DNA of 29,332 nucleotides from RUG563 sp024681215 (GCA_024681215.1 JAILBG010000042.1:1-29332); one strand, 5' to 3'; counted from the stretch's first letter, positions 7,697-16,923 are shown. Notes: generated by a model from the sequence alone, not told the origin. Numbers and translations: made by a program.

Positions 7697-8173
7697 ATGA
7701 AAATCGAGCCCGCCGTTCTGGCGGAAACAAAAAAAGTCGCCGCGGGCACGGCGGTGATGACGGCGCTGATGATCGCCGTATTCCTGATCCTGCGGAAGTT
7801 CGATTATACAGTGATCCTGGGCGCGCTGCTGGGCACGCTGACGGCGGTGGGAAACTTTTTCCTGCTGGCGCTGACGGTGCAGAATCTGACGGGCAGCATG
7901 CCCGTACTGCTGCGGGATGAGGAAGAAAAAGAGGAAAAGGCAGAGGAAAACGGGGAAGAAACGGAGGAAAAGCCGCGTCCGCTGAGCCCCGAAGCCACCC
8001 AGGCCGGAAGAAAAATGCAGCTTTCCTTTCTCCTGCGCCTGCTTCTGATCGGGCTGGTGGCACTGATCGCGGTGAAGACGCCGTGGTTCCATCCGGCAGC
8101 GTCGCTGCTGCCGCTGCTGTTTCCAAACATCGTGATTTCGATGATGAAAATCAAGGCCGGAAGGGGGGCGTAG
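7697..8173 (+). CDS. atpI: AtpI-like ATP synthase accessory membrane protein
   Basis: 158 residues from an ATG with AAAGGGACGGG upstream. Four hydrophobic segments are visible (about 17-33, 40-62, 110-130 and 133-150). AtpI proteins are thought to help assemble the c ring. The cytoplasmic-looking loop between segments 2 and 3 contains a run of about 30 mostly Glu/Lys residues, making the protein longer than common AtpI. The assignment rests mainly on hydropathy, the FNFFLLAL/GALLGT-like region and position as first atp gene; sequence conservation in this family is low. Confidence 0.75.
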   Translation: MKIEPAVLAETKKVAAGTAVMTALMIAVFLILRKFDYTVILGALLGTLTAVGNFFLLALTVQNLTGSMPVLLRDEEEKEEKAEENGEETEEKPRPLSPEATQAGRKMQLSFLLRLLLIGLVALIAVKTPWFHPAASLLPLLFPNIVISMMKIKAGRGA

Positions 8174-8179
8174 AGGACG

Positions 8180-9037
8180 GTGGACGAAAAAAAACGAGCG
8201 CGGATCGTCGATTTCCTTTTGATCCTTTTGATCGTGCTGCCCCTGGCCGGCGCCGTGGCGCTCAAGACCGTGACCGCCCCGGTCACGCCCATGGAAAAAG
8301 GGGTGCAGATCGGCGGCGCGCAGGTATACTTTACCATCCCCCTGCCCATTCAGGAGCTGCCCATTTCCGCGGCGCAGATCAATTCCTGGGCGGTGATGCT
8401 CTCCATCCTGGGGATCTGCCTGTATCTGACCCACGGGATCAAGGTGATCCCGGATTCCAAGCGCCAGCTGGCTGCGGAATGGGTCGTGGATACGGTCAAT
8501 AAGCTGGTGCGCAGCAACATGGGCGAAAAATTCATGGGCTTCGCGCCTTTTGTGGCGGGCATCCTGGCGCTGTCGGCGCTGTCCAGCCTGTCCAGCCTGC
8601 TGGGGCTGTTCGCTCCCACGTCGGATCTCAATATCGTGCTGGGCTGGGCGCTGCTTGTGTTCATTCTGATCACGCACTATAAGCTCAAGGGCGGATTGTG
8701 GGCGTATATCAAGGGCTTCTTCAGCCCCATTCCGGTGTTCGCTCCGCTGAACATCATCGGCGAAGTGGCCACCCCGATCTCCATGTCCTTCCGTCATTAC
8801 GGGAATGTGATGAGCGGCATGGTCATATCCACTCTGATCGCCTATGCCCTGCGCAGCCTGTCGCTGGCGCTGCTGGGCTGGCTTCCCGGCGTGCTGGGGC
8901 AGATCCCGTTTTTGCAGGTCGGCCTTCCTGCTGTGCTGTCGCTGTATTTCGATATTTTCAGCGGCTGCATGCAGGCGTTCATTTTCGCCATGCTGACCAT
9001 GATGTTCATTTCCACCGCGTCGCCGGAGGACGCATAG
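8180..9037 (+). CDS. atpB: ATP synthase F0 subunit a
   Basis: 285 residues from a GTG six bases after atpI. This membrane subunit forms the ion half-channels beside the c ring. The essential arginine is R205 in the segment ISMSFRHYGNVMSG, equivalent to the SFRLFGN motif of other bacteria. Several transmembrane helices are evident (near 13-30, 70-87, 115-140, 155-170, 215-240 and 245-280). The ribosome binding site (GAGGA) is weak and close to the start, so coupling with atpI translation is plausible. Confidence 0.95.
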   Translation: MDEKKRARIVDFLLILLIVLPLAGAVALKTVTAPVTPMEKGVQIGGAQVYFTIPLPIQELPISAAQINSWAVMLSILGICLYLTHGIKVIPDSKRQLAAEWVVDTVNKLVRSNMGEKFMGFAPFVAGILALSALSSLSSLLGLFAPTSDLNIVLGWALLVFILITHYKLKGGLWAYIKGFFSPIPVFAPLNIIGEVATPISMSFRHYGNVMSGMVISTLIAYALRSLSLALLGWLPGVLGQIPFLQVGLPAVLSLYFDIFSGCMQAFIFAMLTMMFISTASPEDA

Positions 9038-9060
9038 GCTGCAACGTGAATTGATCCCCC

Positions 9061-9075
9061 GCAGGATGCGCCTGC
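9061..9075 (+). other. Small RNA hairpin before atpE
   Basis: GCAGG / CCTGC stem with a five-base loop lies in the 81-base atpB-atpE gap, upstream of the GAGGAGG ribosome binding site of atpE. Gaps elsewhere in this operon are mostly under 25 bases. Confidence 0.35.
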
Positions 9076-9118
9076 ATTACATATTCGTGAAAAAACAACT
9101 GTTGAGGAGGAACGCATC

Positions 9119-9406
9119 ATGTTGGAACTCGCAATCGGTATCATTCTGGGCTGCTGCGCCATCGGCGCGGGCATCGCGCTGATCGCCGGCATCGGCCCCG
9201 GCATCGGCGAAGGTCAGGCGGTGGCGAAGGCCTGCGAGGCCGTGGGCCGTCAGCCGGAAAGCAAATCCGCCGTCACTTCCACGCTGATCCTGGGCTGCGC
9301 CCTGGCCGAGACCACCGGTCTGTACGGCCTGATCATCGGCATTCTGCTGATCTTCGTGGCGCCCGGCTCCTTTGTGGGCATCCTGATGGCCAACCTGCCC
9401 AAATAA
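9119..9406 (+). CDS. atpE: ATP synthase F0 subunit c with a two-carboxylate ion site
   Basis: 95 residues from ATG 9119 with a strong GAGGAGG site. Two transmembrane helices flank the polar loop AVGRQPESKS. The ion-carrying glutamate is E64 (codon 9308) in ALAETTGLYG, followed by T65, T66 and Y69. The position that is Gln32 in the Ilyobacter tartaricus Na+ enzyme is E31 here (codon 9209, GIGEGQ). A second carboxylate at that site is the pattern described for Na+-coupled rotors of Fusobacterium nucleatum and Clostridium paradoxum. Na+ coupling is therefore inferred, not shown. The gene is bounded by longer gaps and small hairpins on both sides. Confidence 0.97.
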   Translation: MLELAIGIILGCCAIGAGIALIAGIGPGIGEGQAVAKACEAVGRQPESKSAVTSTLILGCALAETTGLYGLIIGILLIFVAPGSFVGILMANLPK

Positions 9407-9422
9407 AGGCGGCCGGCGCCTT
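9406..9422 (+). other. Small RNA hairpin after atpE
   Basis: AAGGCG / CGCCTT stem with a five-base loop overlaps the atpE stop codon and lies in the 54-base gap before atpF. No T-tract follows, so it is not a typical terminator; it might stabilise or process the atpE message. Confidence 0.35.
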
Positions 9423-9460
9423 CCCAACCCTTCTTTAAAAAGAAAGGCAGGTTCAATACA

Positions 9461-9961
9461 TTGGATTCGCCAATTATTTCTGTCAACCTCTGGCAGACCC
9501 TGATTTCCCTCGTCAACCTGTATATCATCTTCCGGATCGTGCGGAAATTCCTGTTCAAGCCCGTGCAGAAGGTCATGAATACCCGGCAGGAGCAGGTGGA
9601 CCGGATCTATTCCGAAGCCAATGAAACAAGGACATCCGCCAACGAGATGAAACAGGAGTACGAGCAGCGCCTGGCCTCCGCCCGGTATGAGGCGGACGGC
9701 ATGATCCGCGCCGCCACCCAGACGGCCCAGCGCCGGGGCGATCAGATCGTGGAGGAAGCGAAGGCCCAGGCCGCCCATACCCGGGAAAAGGCCCAGGCGG
9801 AGATCGAGCAGCAGAAGCGCCAGATGCTCAAGGACGTCCGCAGCGAAATATCCGATCTGGCGGTGAGCATCGCTTCCAAAGTGGTGGAAAAGGAAATCAA
9901 CCCTGCGGATTACGAGGGCTTTGTGGACGATTTCGTGGAAAACGCGGGTGACAGGCCATGA
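9461..9961 (+). CDS. atpF: ATP synthase F0 subunit b
   Basis: 166 residues from a TTG at 9461 preceded by AAAGGCAGG; no ATG or GTG lies suitably upstream. One N-terminal membrane helix (about 6-28, ISVNLWQTLISLVNLYIIF) is followed by a long charged, Ala/Glu/Gln-rich helix (about 40-140), the peripheral stalk that holds F1 against F0. Its TGA stop overlaps the atpH start in ATGA, indicating translational coupling. Confidence 0.93.
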   Translation: MDSPIISVNLWQTLISLVNLYIIFRIVRKFLFKPVQKVMNTRQEQVDRIYSEANETRTSANEMKQEYEQRLASARYEADGMIRAATQTAQRRGDQIVEEAKAQAAHTREKAQAEIEQQKRQMLKDVRSEISDLAVSIASKVVEKEINPADYEGFVDDFVENAGDRP

Positions 9962-10494
9962 CGGAATTCGCGAAGGAATACGGCACGGCCCTGTATGACC
10001 TGTGCGCCGAGGAAGGGCTGACGGACGGGATTCTGCAAGAGATGCAGGTCCTGAGCCGCTGCTTCCGGGAAAGCCCGGATTTTCTCAGGCTGCTTGGCAA
10101 TCTGTCGCTGGAAAAGGACGAGCGCATCGCGATTCTGGATGAAACGCTGCAGGGCCGCATTCACGGATATCTGCTGAATTTCCTCCGGATCCTGACGGAG
10201 AGGGGCGCCATATCCGCGTTCCGGGATTGCGCCTGCGCCTTTGAGGAATTGTACGACCGGGATCACCGGACGGTGGAAGCCCGGGTGACCACGGCGAAGC
10301 CCCTGACGGAGGAGCAGCGGCGGAAGATCGAAAACAAGATCCGCGAGATGACCGGCAGGCAGCCGAAATTGCGGCAGTGCGTCGATCCCGCGCTGTTGGG
10401 GGGCGTGCTGCTGGAAATGGATGGAAAACGGTACGACAATACCGTGAAATCCCGCCTGACGGCGATCCGGCAGGCCATGACCGCGGAGGACTGA
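9958..10494 (+). CDS. atpH: ATP synthase F1 subunit delta
   Basis: 178 residues, normal for the family, starting at the ATG that overlaps the atpF stop. The N-terminal helical domain begins EFAKEYGTALYDLC, and the C-terminal part contains the family's VEARVTTAKPLTEEQRRKI and LLGGVLLEMDGKRYDNTVKS stretches. The protein joins the b stalk to the top of F1. Placement between atpF and atpA supports the call. Confidence 0.93.
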   Translation: MTEFAKEYGTALYDLCAEEGLTDGILQEMQVLSRCFRESPDFLRLLGNLSLEKDERIAILDETLQGRIHGYLLNFLRILTERGAISAFRDCACAFEELYDRDHRTVEARVTTAKPLTEEQRRKIENKIREMTGRQPKLRQCVDPALLGGVLLEMDGKRYDNTVKSRLTAIRQAMTAED

Positions 10495-10534
10495 CCCAAG
10501 GCCGTTGCGCCGGAAAGAACGGAGAATGGATGAT

Positions 10535-12055
10535 ATGATGGAATTAAAGCCGGAAGAGATCTCCAAGCTGATCAAAGAGCAGATCAGGCATTATGAAAAT
10601 AAGGTGTCCCAAAGCGATACCGGCACCATTATCATGATCGGCGACGGCATCGCCCGGGCGTCCGGGCTGGATCAGTGCATGGCCAACGAACTGGTGAAAT
10701 TCCCCAACGGGGAATACGGCATGGCGCTGAACCTGGAAGAAAACTCCGTGGCCATCGTGATGCTGGGTACGGACGAGGGCATCCGGGAAGGGGACACGGT
10801 GGAGCGCACGGGCCAGGTGGTGTCCGTGCCGGTGGGCGAGGGGCTCATCGGCCGGGTGGTGAATTCTCTGGGCCAGCCGGTGGACGGCAAGGGCCCGGTG
10901 GACGCCGCGGGCATGCGGCCCATCGAGCGCAACGCGCCGGGGATCATTCAGCGCAAAAAAGTCTCCGTGCCGCTGCAGACGGGCATCAAGGCCATCGATT
11001 CCATGATCCCCATTGGCCGCGGCCAGCGCGAATTGATCATCGGCGACCGCCAGACCGGGAAAACCGTCATTGCCACCGATACCATCATCAATCAGAAGGG
11101 CAAGGACGTGATCTGCATTTACGTGGCCATCGGCCAGAAATGCTCCACGGTGGCCCAACTGGTGGACACCCTGGAGGCGGCGGGCGCCATGGACTACACC
11201 ATCGTGGTCAGCGCCACCGCCAGCGAGCTTTCGCCCCTGCAGTACATCGCGCCCTATTCCGGCTGCGCCATGGCGGAGTATTTCATGGATCAGGGCAAGG
11301 ACGTGCTGATCATTTACGACGATCTGAGCAAGCACGCGGTGGCATACCGCGCCCTGTCCCTTTTGATCCGCCGCCCGCCGGGGCGCGAGGCGTATCCCGG
11401 GGACGTGTTCTATCTCCATTCCCGGCTGCTGGAGCGCTCCGCCCGGGTGGACGCCAAATACGGCGGTGGCTCCATCACCGCCCTGCCTATCATCGAAACC
11501 CAGGCGGGCGACGTATCCGCCTACATCCCCACCAACGTGATCTCCATTACCGACGGGCAGATCTTCCTGGAAACGGAGCTCTTCCACAGCGGCATCATGC
11601 CGGCCATCGACCCCGGCATTTCCGTCAGCCGCGTGGGCGGCGACGCCCAGATCAAGGCCATGAAGAAGGTGGCCGGCAGCCTGAAGCTGCTGTATTCCCA
11701 GTACCGGGAGCTGCAGTCCTTCGCGCAGTTCGGCTCCGATCTGGACGCGGATACGAAGGCCCGATTGGCGCAGGGCGCCCGGATCGTGGAGGTGCTTAAG
11801 CAGAACCGGAACAAGCCTGTGGACGTGGTGAACCAGGTCTGCATCTTTTACGCCGTCACCCATGATTACCTGAAGGACGTTCAGGTCCGGGACGTGGCGG
11901 AATATGAAGCCGGGCTGTATGACCGCATGGCGGCCCAGCATCAGAACGTGCTGAACGCCATCCGGGAAACGGGGCTGCTTTCCGCGGAAACTGAAGCAGA
12001 AATGAAAAAGGCGCTGGAAAGCTATACGGCGGATTTCCTCAAAAGCAAGCAGTAA
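10535..12055 (+). CDS. atpA: ATP synthase F1 subunit alpha
   Basis: About 506 residues. ATG 10535 is preferred because GGAG lies ten bases upstream; ATG 10526 and ATG 10538 are close alternatives. The Walker A loop GDRQTGKT is at about 170-177 and the nucleotide-site segment ISVSRVGGDAQ is intact. Alpha subunits hold non-catalytic nucleotide sites and alternate with beta in the F1 head. The gene lies 12 bases before atpG. Confidence 0.97.
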   Translation: MMELKPEEISKLIKEQIRHYENKVSQSDTGTIIMIGDGIARASGLDQCMANELVKFPNGEYGMALNLEENSVAIVMLGTDEGIREGDTVERTGQVVSVPVGEGLIGRVVNSLGQPVDGKGPVDAAGMRPIERNAPGIIQRKKVSVPLQTGIKAIDSMIPIGRGQRELIIGDRQTGKTVIATDTIINQKGKDVICIYVAIGQKCSTVAQLVDTLEAAGAMDYTIVVSATASELSPLQYIAPYSGCAMAEYFMDQGKDVLIIYDDLSKHAVAYRALSLLIRRPPGREAYPGDVFYLHSRLLERSARVDAKYGGGSITALPIIETQAGDVSAYIPTNVISITDGQIFLETELFHSGIMPAIDPGISVSRVGGDAQIKAMKKVAGSLKLLYSQYRELQSFAQFGSDLDADTKARLAQGARIVEVLKQNRNKPVDVVNQVCIFYAVTHDYLKDVQVRDVAEYEAGLYDRMAAQHQNVLNAIRETGLLSAETEAEMKKALESYTADFLKSKQ

Positions 12056-12067
12056 GGAGGCGGCGGC

Positions 12068-12910
12068 ATGGCAGGATCGTCAATGAAGGCCATCAAGCTG
12101 CGGATCCGCAGTGTGGAGAGCACCATGCAGATCACCAAGGCCATGCAGCTGGTGGCCACCTCCAAGCTGAGAAAAGCTAAGGAACGCATGGAAGTGAGCA
12201 AGCCCTACGCCGCCATTTCCCGGGAGGCCATCATGGGCGCCGTTGCCAGCCTGGAGGATACGTCGCTTCCGTATCTCCGGGCTCGGGAAGTGAAAAAGCG
12301 CTGTTATGTGGTGATCGCCGGGGAACGCGGGCTGGCCGGGGGATACAACGCCAACGTGTTCAAGGCCGTGCTGGCCCACGCGGAGGGCACGCCCTACTGC
12401 GTGCTGCCCCTGGGGCGGAAGGCCATTGAAAAATTCGAGCGGATGGGCATCGAGCTGCTCAACGACGATTACTGGCACGTGGAAGGGCTGAGCGTTACCG
12501 TTTGCTATAAGCTGGCCGGGATCCTGACGGACGGGTATCTGCGGGAGGATTACGACGAGGTTTTTCTCGTCTACACCTCCTTCCAGTCCATGATGACCCA
12601 GGAAGTGAAAACGGAAAAGCTGCTGCCCATCGAAAAAACGGAAGAAAACAAACGCCCCGTCACCGCGGTGTACGAGCCGTCGGCGGAGGAGATGCTCACT
12701 CGGGTCATGCCGGACTTTCTGGCCGGCAGGCTGTACAGCGCCTGCTGCGACGCGTTCGCCAGCGAGGTTTCCGCCCGGCGCAACGCCATGGACAGCGCCA
12801 CCAAGAATGCGGGAGAAATGATCGCCAATCTGCGGCTGCATTATAACCGGGCCCGTCAGGGTGCCATCACCCAGGAAATCACGGAGATCGTGGCCGGGGC
12901 GGAGCATTGA
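12068..12910 (+). CDS. atpG: ATP synthase F1 subunit gamma
   Basis: 280 residues from an ATG behind TAAGGAGG. The conserved N-terminal helix (IRSVESTMQITKAMQLVAT) and C-terminal helix (RRNAMDSATKNAGEMI, YNRARQGAITQEITEIV) form the rotating shaft; the central GERGLAGGYNANVFK segment is the usual Rossmann-like part. The length is typical. It lies 23 bases before atpD. Confidence 0.97.
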   Translation: MAGSSMKAIKLRIRSVESTMQITKAMQLVATSKLRKAKERMEVSKPYAAISREAIMGAVASLEDTSLPYLRAREVKKRCYVVIAGERGLAGGYNANVFKAVLAHAEGTPYCVLPLGRKAIEKFERMGIELLNDDYWHVEGLSVTVCYKLAGILTDGYLREDYDEVFLVYTSFQSMMTQEVKTEKLLPIEKTEENKRPVTAVYEPSAEEMLTRVMPDFLAGRLYSACCDAFASEVSARRNAMDSATKNAGEMIANLRLHYNRARQGAITQEITEIVAGAEH

Positions 12911-12933
12911 GGAGCTGAAAGGAGAAGCGAAAC

Positions 12934-14331
<1,398 letters not shown>

Positions 14332-14333
14332 CC

Positions 14334-14735
14334 ATGGCAACGTATCATTTGCAGATCGTGACCCCGGACCGCATGGTGTACGACGGGATGGTGGAAAGCC
14401 TGATCGTCCGGGCGGTGGACGGGGACGTGTGCATTCTGGCCAATCATATCGATTACGCCACGCCCCTGGGCATCGGGGTAGCGCAGGTGACGGACGCCGA
14501 GGGAAAGACCCGGACTGCCGCCTGCAACGGCGGGCTGCTCAGCGTGCAGGACAACCGGGCGCGGCTGGTGGCCATCACGTTTGAATGGCAGGATGAAATC
14601 GACCTGGAGCGGGCAAAGCAGGCGGAGGCCAGCGCGGCGGAAAAGCTCAAAGAGCTGGAGCGCAAGGACCGGGATTTCGCCATCGCTGAAGCCAAGCTGA
14701 AACGCGCCATTACCAGGATCCATGTGAAGGGCTGA
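14334..14735 (+). CDS. atpC: ATP synthase F1 subunit epsilon
   Basis: 133 residues from ATG 14334, two bases after the atpD stop, with GGGTGAG as probable binding site; a GTG at 14328 overlapping that stop is an alternative. The N-terminal beta domain (YHLQIVTPDRMVYDGMVESL) and C-terminal helical hairpin (DLERAKQAEASAAEKL, ALKR-like AKLKRAITRI) are complete. The subunit binds gamma and can inhibit ATP hydrolysis. It is the last gene of the operon and a terminator follows at once. Confidence 0.95.
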   Translation: MATYHLQIVTPDRMVYDGMVESLIVRAVDGDVCILANHIDYATPLGIGVAQVTDAEGKTRTAACNGGLLSVQDNRARLVAITFEWQDEIDLERAKQAEASAAEKLKELERKDRDFAIAEAKLKRAITRIHVKG

Positions 14736-14751
14736 ATCACAGCGCCGAATC

Positions 14752-14782
14752 AAACGCCGGATATTTATACCGGCGTTTTTTT
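14752..14782 (+). terminator. Rho-independent terminator of the atp operon
   Basis: Perfect 9-bp stem AAACGCCGG / CCGGCGTTT, nine-base loop and a run of seven T, starting 17 bases after atpC. Confidence 0.9.
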
Positions 14783-14788
14783 CCGGAA

Positions 14789-14817
14789 TTGACAGGAGAA
14801 AGCGGCTGCATTATAAT
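14789..14817 (+). promoter_or_regulatory. Perfect-consensus promoter of azlCD
   Basis: TTGACA (14789-14794), 17-base spacer and TATAAT (14812-14817), exactly matching the sigma-A consensus, right after the atp terminator and 48 bases before the azlC start. Confidence 0.85.
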
Positions 14818-14821
14818 GCAG
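14806..14821 (+). promoter_or_regulatory. 16-bp perfect palindrome over the azlC -10 box
   Basis: CTGCATTATAATGCAG is its own reverse complement and is centred on the -10 hexamer. A dimeric repressor bound here would block RNA polymerase. The regulator is not identified in the window. Confidence 0.5.
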
Positions 14822-14864
14822 AAAGCCGCGAAAAAATGCGGCCGAATGCACGGAGGAAACGGCA

Positions 14865-15578
14865 GTGGGCAGAAGAAAGATATTTATCAAGGGAGCGCAA
14901 GACGGGATCCCGGTGATGCTGGGCTATCTTGCGGTATCCTTTTCCTTTGGGATCCTGGCGGTGAAGGCCGGATTGACGGAAGGGCAGTCCATCCTTATGT
15001 CCGCGCTGAATCTGACCAGCGCAGGCCAGTTTGCTTCCCTGTCCATCATTGCCGCTTCCGGGGGATATCTTGAATTGGCCCTTTCCCAGTTCATCATCAA
15101 TCTGCGCTACGCTTTGATGAGCTTCAGCCTTTCCCAGAAATTTGACGAAAAAGCCCATTGGCTGCACCGCTGCGCCGCGGCCTTTGGGAATACGGATGAA
15201 ATTTTCGCGCTGGCCAGCGCGGTAAAGGGCGCGGTTTCTCCCTGGTACATTTACGGGATGATGGCCGTGGCGGTCCCAGGGTGGGTGACGGGCACGGCGC
15301 TGGGGGCGATTGCCGGAAACGTGCTGCCCCTGCGGGTGCTCAGCGCCCTGGGCGTGGCGCTGTACGCCATGTTCTGCGCCATTGTGGTGCCGCCGGCCAA
15401 GAAGAACGAATCGCTTTTGTTCCTGGTGCTTTGCGCCATGGCGCTGAGCCTGGTCTGCGCCGTGCTGCCTGGGATCCGGGAAATGTCCGACGGCACGCGG
15501 GTGATCCTGCTGACGGTGGGCATTTCGGCGGCGGCCGCGCTGCTCCGCCCGGTCAAGGAGGAACAGGATGAAGCATAG
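14865..15578 (+). CDS. azlC: AzlC family branched-chain amino acid exporter, large subunit
   Basis: 237 residues from a GTG nine bases after CGGAGG. The family signature is seen in the N-terminal half (AQDGIPVMLGYLAVSFSFGI, LNLTSAGQFASLSII, FIINLRYALMSFSLS), with further membrane segments at about 125-150, 155-178, 182-203 and 210-230. AzlC with AzlD forms an inner-membrane exporter for branched-chain amino acids and, in some bacteria, analogues. It overlaps azlD by 11 bases. Confidence 0.93.
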   Translation: MGRRKIFIKGAQDGIPVMLGYLAVSFSFGILAVKAGLTEGQSILMSALNLTSAGQFASLSIIAASGGYLELALSQFIINLRYALMSFSLSQKFDEKAHWLHRCAAAFGNTDEIFALASAVKGAVSPWYIYGMMAVAVPGWVTGTALGAIAGNVLPLRVLSALGVALYAMFCAIVVPPAKKNESLLFLVLCAMALSLVCAVLPGIREMSDGTRVILLTVGISAAAALLRPVKEEQDEA

Positions 15579-15876
15579 CGTTTACGGGTATATCCTGATC
15601 ATGGCGCTGGTGACGTATCTGATCCGCATGCTGCCGCTGACGCTGATCCGCAAAAGGATCAGAAGCCGGTTCCTGCAATCGTTTCTCTATTACGTGCCGT
15701 ACGTCACCCTGACGGTCATGACGTTCCCGGCTATCCTCTCCGCCACCGGCAGCCCCTGGTCCGGCGCGGCGGGGTTCCTGACGGCGATCGCGCTTTCCTG
15801 GAGGGGGAAAGGACTGATTTTCACGTCCCTGGTATCCTGCGCGGCGGTTTTCCTGCTGGAAGCGGCGATCGTGTGA
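15568..15876 (+). CDS. azlD: AzlD family small exporter subunit
   Basis: 102 residues from an ATG behind AAGGAGG inside the end of azlC. Three to four membrane helices are visible, beginning YGYILIMALVTYLIRMLPLTL, with the conserved RMLPL and LYYVPYVTLTVMTFPAIL-like stretch. It is the partner of AzlC. No clear terminator separates it from the rplM promoter. Confidence 0.92.
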   Translation: MKHSVYGYILIMALVTYLIRMLPLTLIRKRIRSRFLQSFLYYVPYVTLTVMTFPAILSATGSPWSGAAGFLTAIALSWRGKGLIFTSLVSCAAVFLLEAAIV

Positions 15877-15915
15877 AAACATAGGAAAAATCACGAAAAA
15901 ACAGCGGAAAAACCC

Positions 15916-15944
15916 TTGACAAAAGACGCAGAATTTCGTATACT
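15916..15944 (+). promoter_or_regulatory. Promoter of rplM-rpsI
   Basis: TTGACA (15916-15921), 17-base spacer and TATACT (15939-15944). Transcription would begin near 15951, leaving about 110 bases of leader before rplM. Confidence 0.8.
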
Positions 15945-15950
15945 GACAAA

Positions 15951-16050
15951 CGCATCAATAGACTCCGCTAGCCCCGGGTGCTATTGTTCACCGCCGGTAG
16001 GGTGCGACCATCACCCGAAAGCACACACAACGTTGACACTTTCAAGGAGG
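15951..16050 (+). ncRNA. Structured 5' leader of rplM (possible L13 autoregulatory leader)
   Basis: The leader holds two consecutive look-alike hairpins: GGTG(15977-15980)/CACC(15989-15992), which can extend with flanking CCGG sequences, and GGGTG(16000-16004)/CACCC(16012-16016). Ribosomal protein leaders ahead of rplM are known in Firmicutes, where L13 is thought to bind its own message. I cannot match this to a family model by eye, so the regulatory role is inferred from position and structure. Confidence 0.45.
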
Positions 16051-16059
16051 AACAATCAC

Positions 16060-16494
16060 TTGAATACCTTTATGGCAAATGCGCAGAACGTAGAGCGCAA
16101 GTGGTATGTCGTTGATGCGGACGGCATGGTGCTTGGTCGGCTGGCCAGCCAGGTTGCCAATATCCTGCGCGGCAAGAACAAGCCCATCTATACCCCTCAT
16201 GTGGATACCGGCGATCACGTGATCGTCATCAATGCTTCCAAAATCGTGCTGACCGGCAAGAAGCTGGACCAGAAGGTGTATTATCATCATTCCGGTTACG
16301 CCGGCGGCCTGAAGGAAACCAAGTACCGCAAGCTGGTTGCTGAGAAGCCCGAATTCGCGGTTCGTCACGCCATCGTGGGCATGCTGCCCAAGGGCCCCCT
16401 GGGCCGTCAGATGGCCAAGAAGCTGCGGGTGTACGCCGGCCCCGAGCATGAGCAGGCCGCGCAGAAGCCCGAAGTGCTGGAACTCATCAAGTAA
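16060..16494 (+). CDS. rplM: 50S ribosomal protein L13 (uL13)
   Basis: 144 residues from a TTG at 16060, nine bases after AAGGAGG; this gives the usual N-terminus MNTFMANAQNVERKWYVVDA. An internal ATG at 16072 lacks a well-placed site. Conserved family parts include LGRLASQVANILRGKNKP, the GDHVIVINASKIVLTGKKL strand and MLPKGPLGRQMAKKLRVY. L13 is an early assembly protein of the large subunit. rpsI follows after 23 bases. Confidence 0.97.
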   Translation: MNTFMANAQNVERKWYVVDADGMVLGRLASQVANILRGKNKPIYTPHVDTGDHVIVINASKIVLTGKKLDQKVYYHHSGYAGGLKETKYRKLVAEKPEFAVRHAIVGMLPKGPLGRQMAKKLRVYAGPEHEQAAQKPEVLELIK

Positions 16495-16517
16495 GCTGAG
16501 CGGAAGGAGCAAACATC

Positions 16518-16907
16518 ATGGCGAATGATTTCAACGCCGTCGGCCGCAGAAAGTCCGCGGTCGCCCGTGTACGTCTGGTGCCCGGGGAAGGCAAGATCCT
16601 GGTCAATAAGCGCGATATCAACGATTATTTCGGTCTGGAGACCCTGAAAATGACTGTTCGTCAGCCCATGAACCTGGTGAACGTGGGCGGCAGCTTCGAC
16701 GTGCTGGTGAACGTGCACGGCGGCGGCCTGACCGGCCAGGCGGGCGCGATCCGCCACGGCATCAGCCGCGCCCTGTGCAAGGCCAACCCCGAGCTGCGGG
16801 CCGAACTGAAGAAAGCCGGCTTCCTCACCCGCGATCCTCGCATGAAGGAACGCAAGAAGTACGGCCTGAAGGCTGCCCGCCGGGCGCCCCAGTTCAGCAA
16901 GCGCTGA
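16518..16907 (+). CDS. rpsI: 30S ribosomal protein S9 (uS9)
   Basis: 129 residues from an ATG behind GGAAGGAG. GRRKSAVARVRL near the start, GGGLTGQAGAIRHGISRAL in the middle and the basic tail ending APQFSKR, whose final residues reach the P-site tRNA, are all present. It forms the standard two-gene operon with rplM and is followed by a terminator. Confidence 0.98.
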   Translation: MANDFNAVGRRKSAVARVRLVPGEGKILVNKRDINDYFGLETLKMTVRQPMNLVNVGGSFDVLVNVHGGGLTGQAGAIRHGISRALCKANPELRAELKKAGFLTRDPRMKERKKYGLKAARRAPQFSKR

Positions 16908-16923
16908 TTTATATCAAAAGAAC

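Noticed and set aside
10544..11941. 465-residue open frame on the minus strand
   Set aside because: It is the antisense shadow of atpA. A similar long frame antisense to atpD (12856-14340) was rejected for the same reason.
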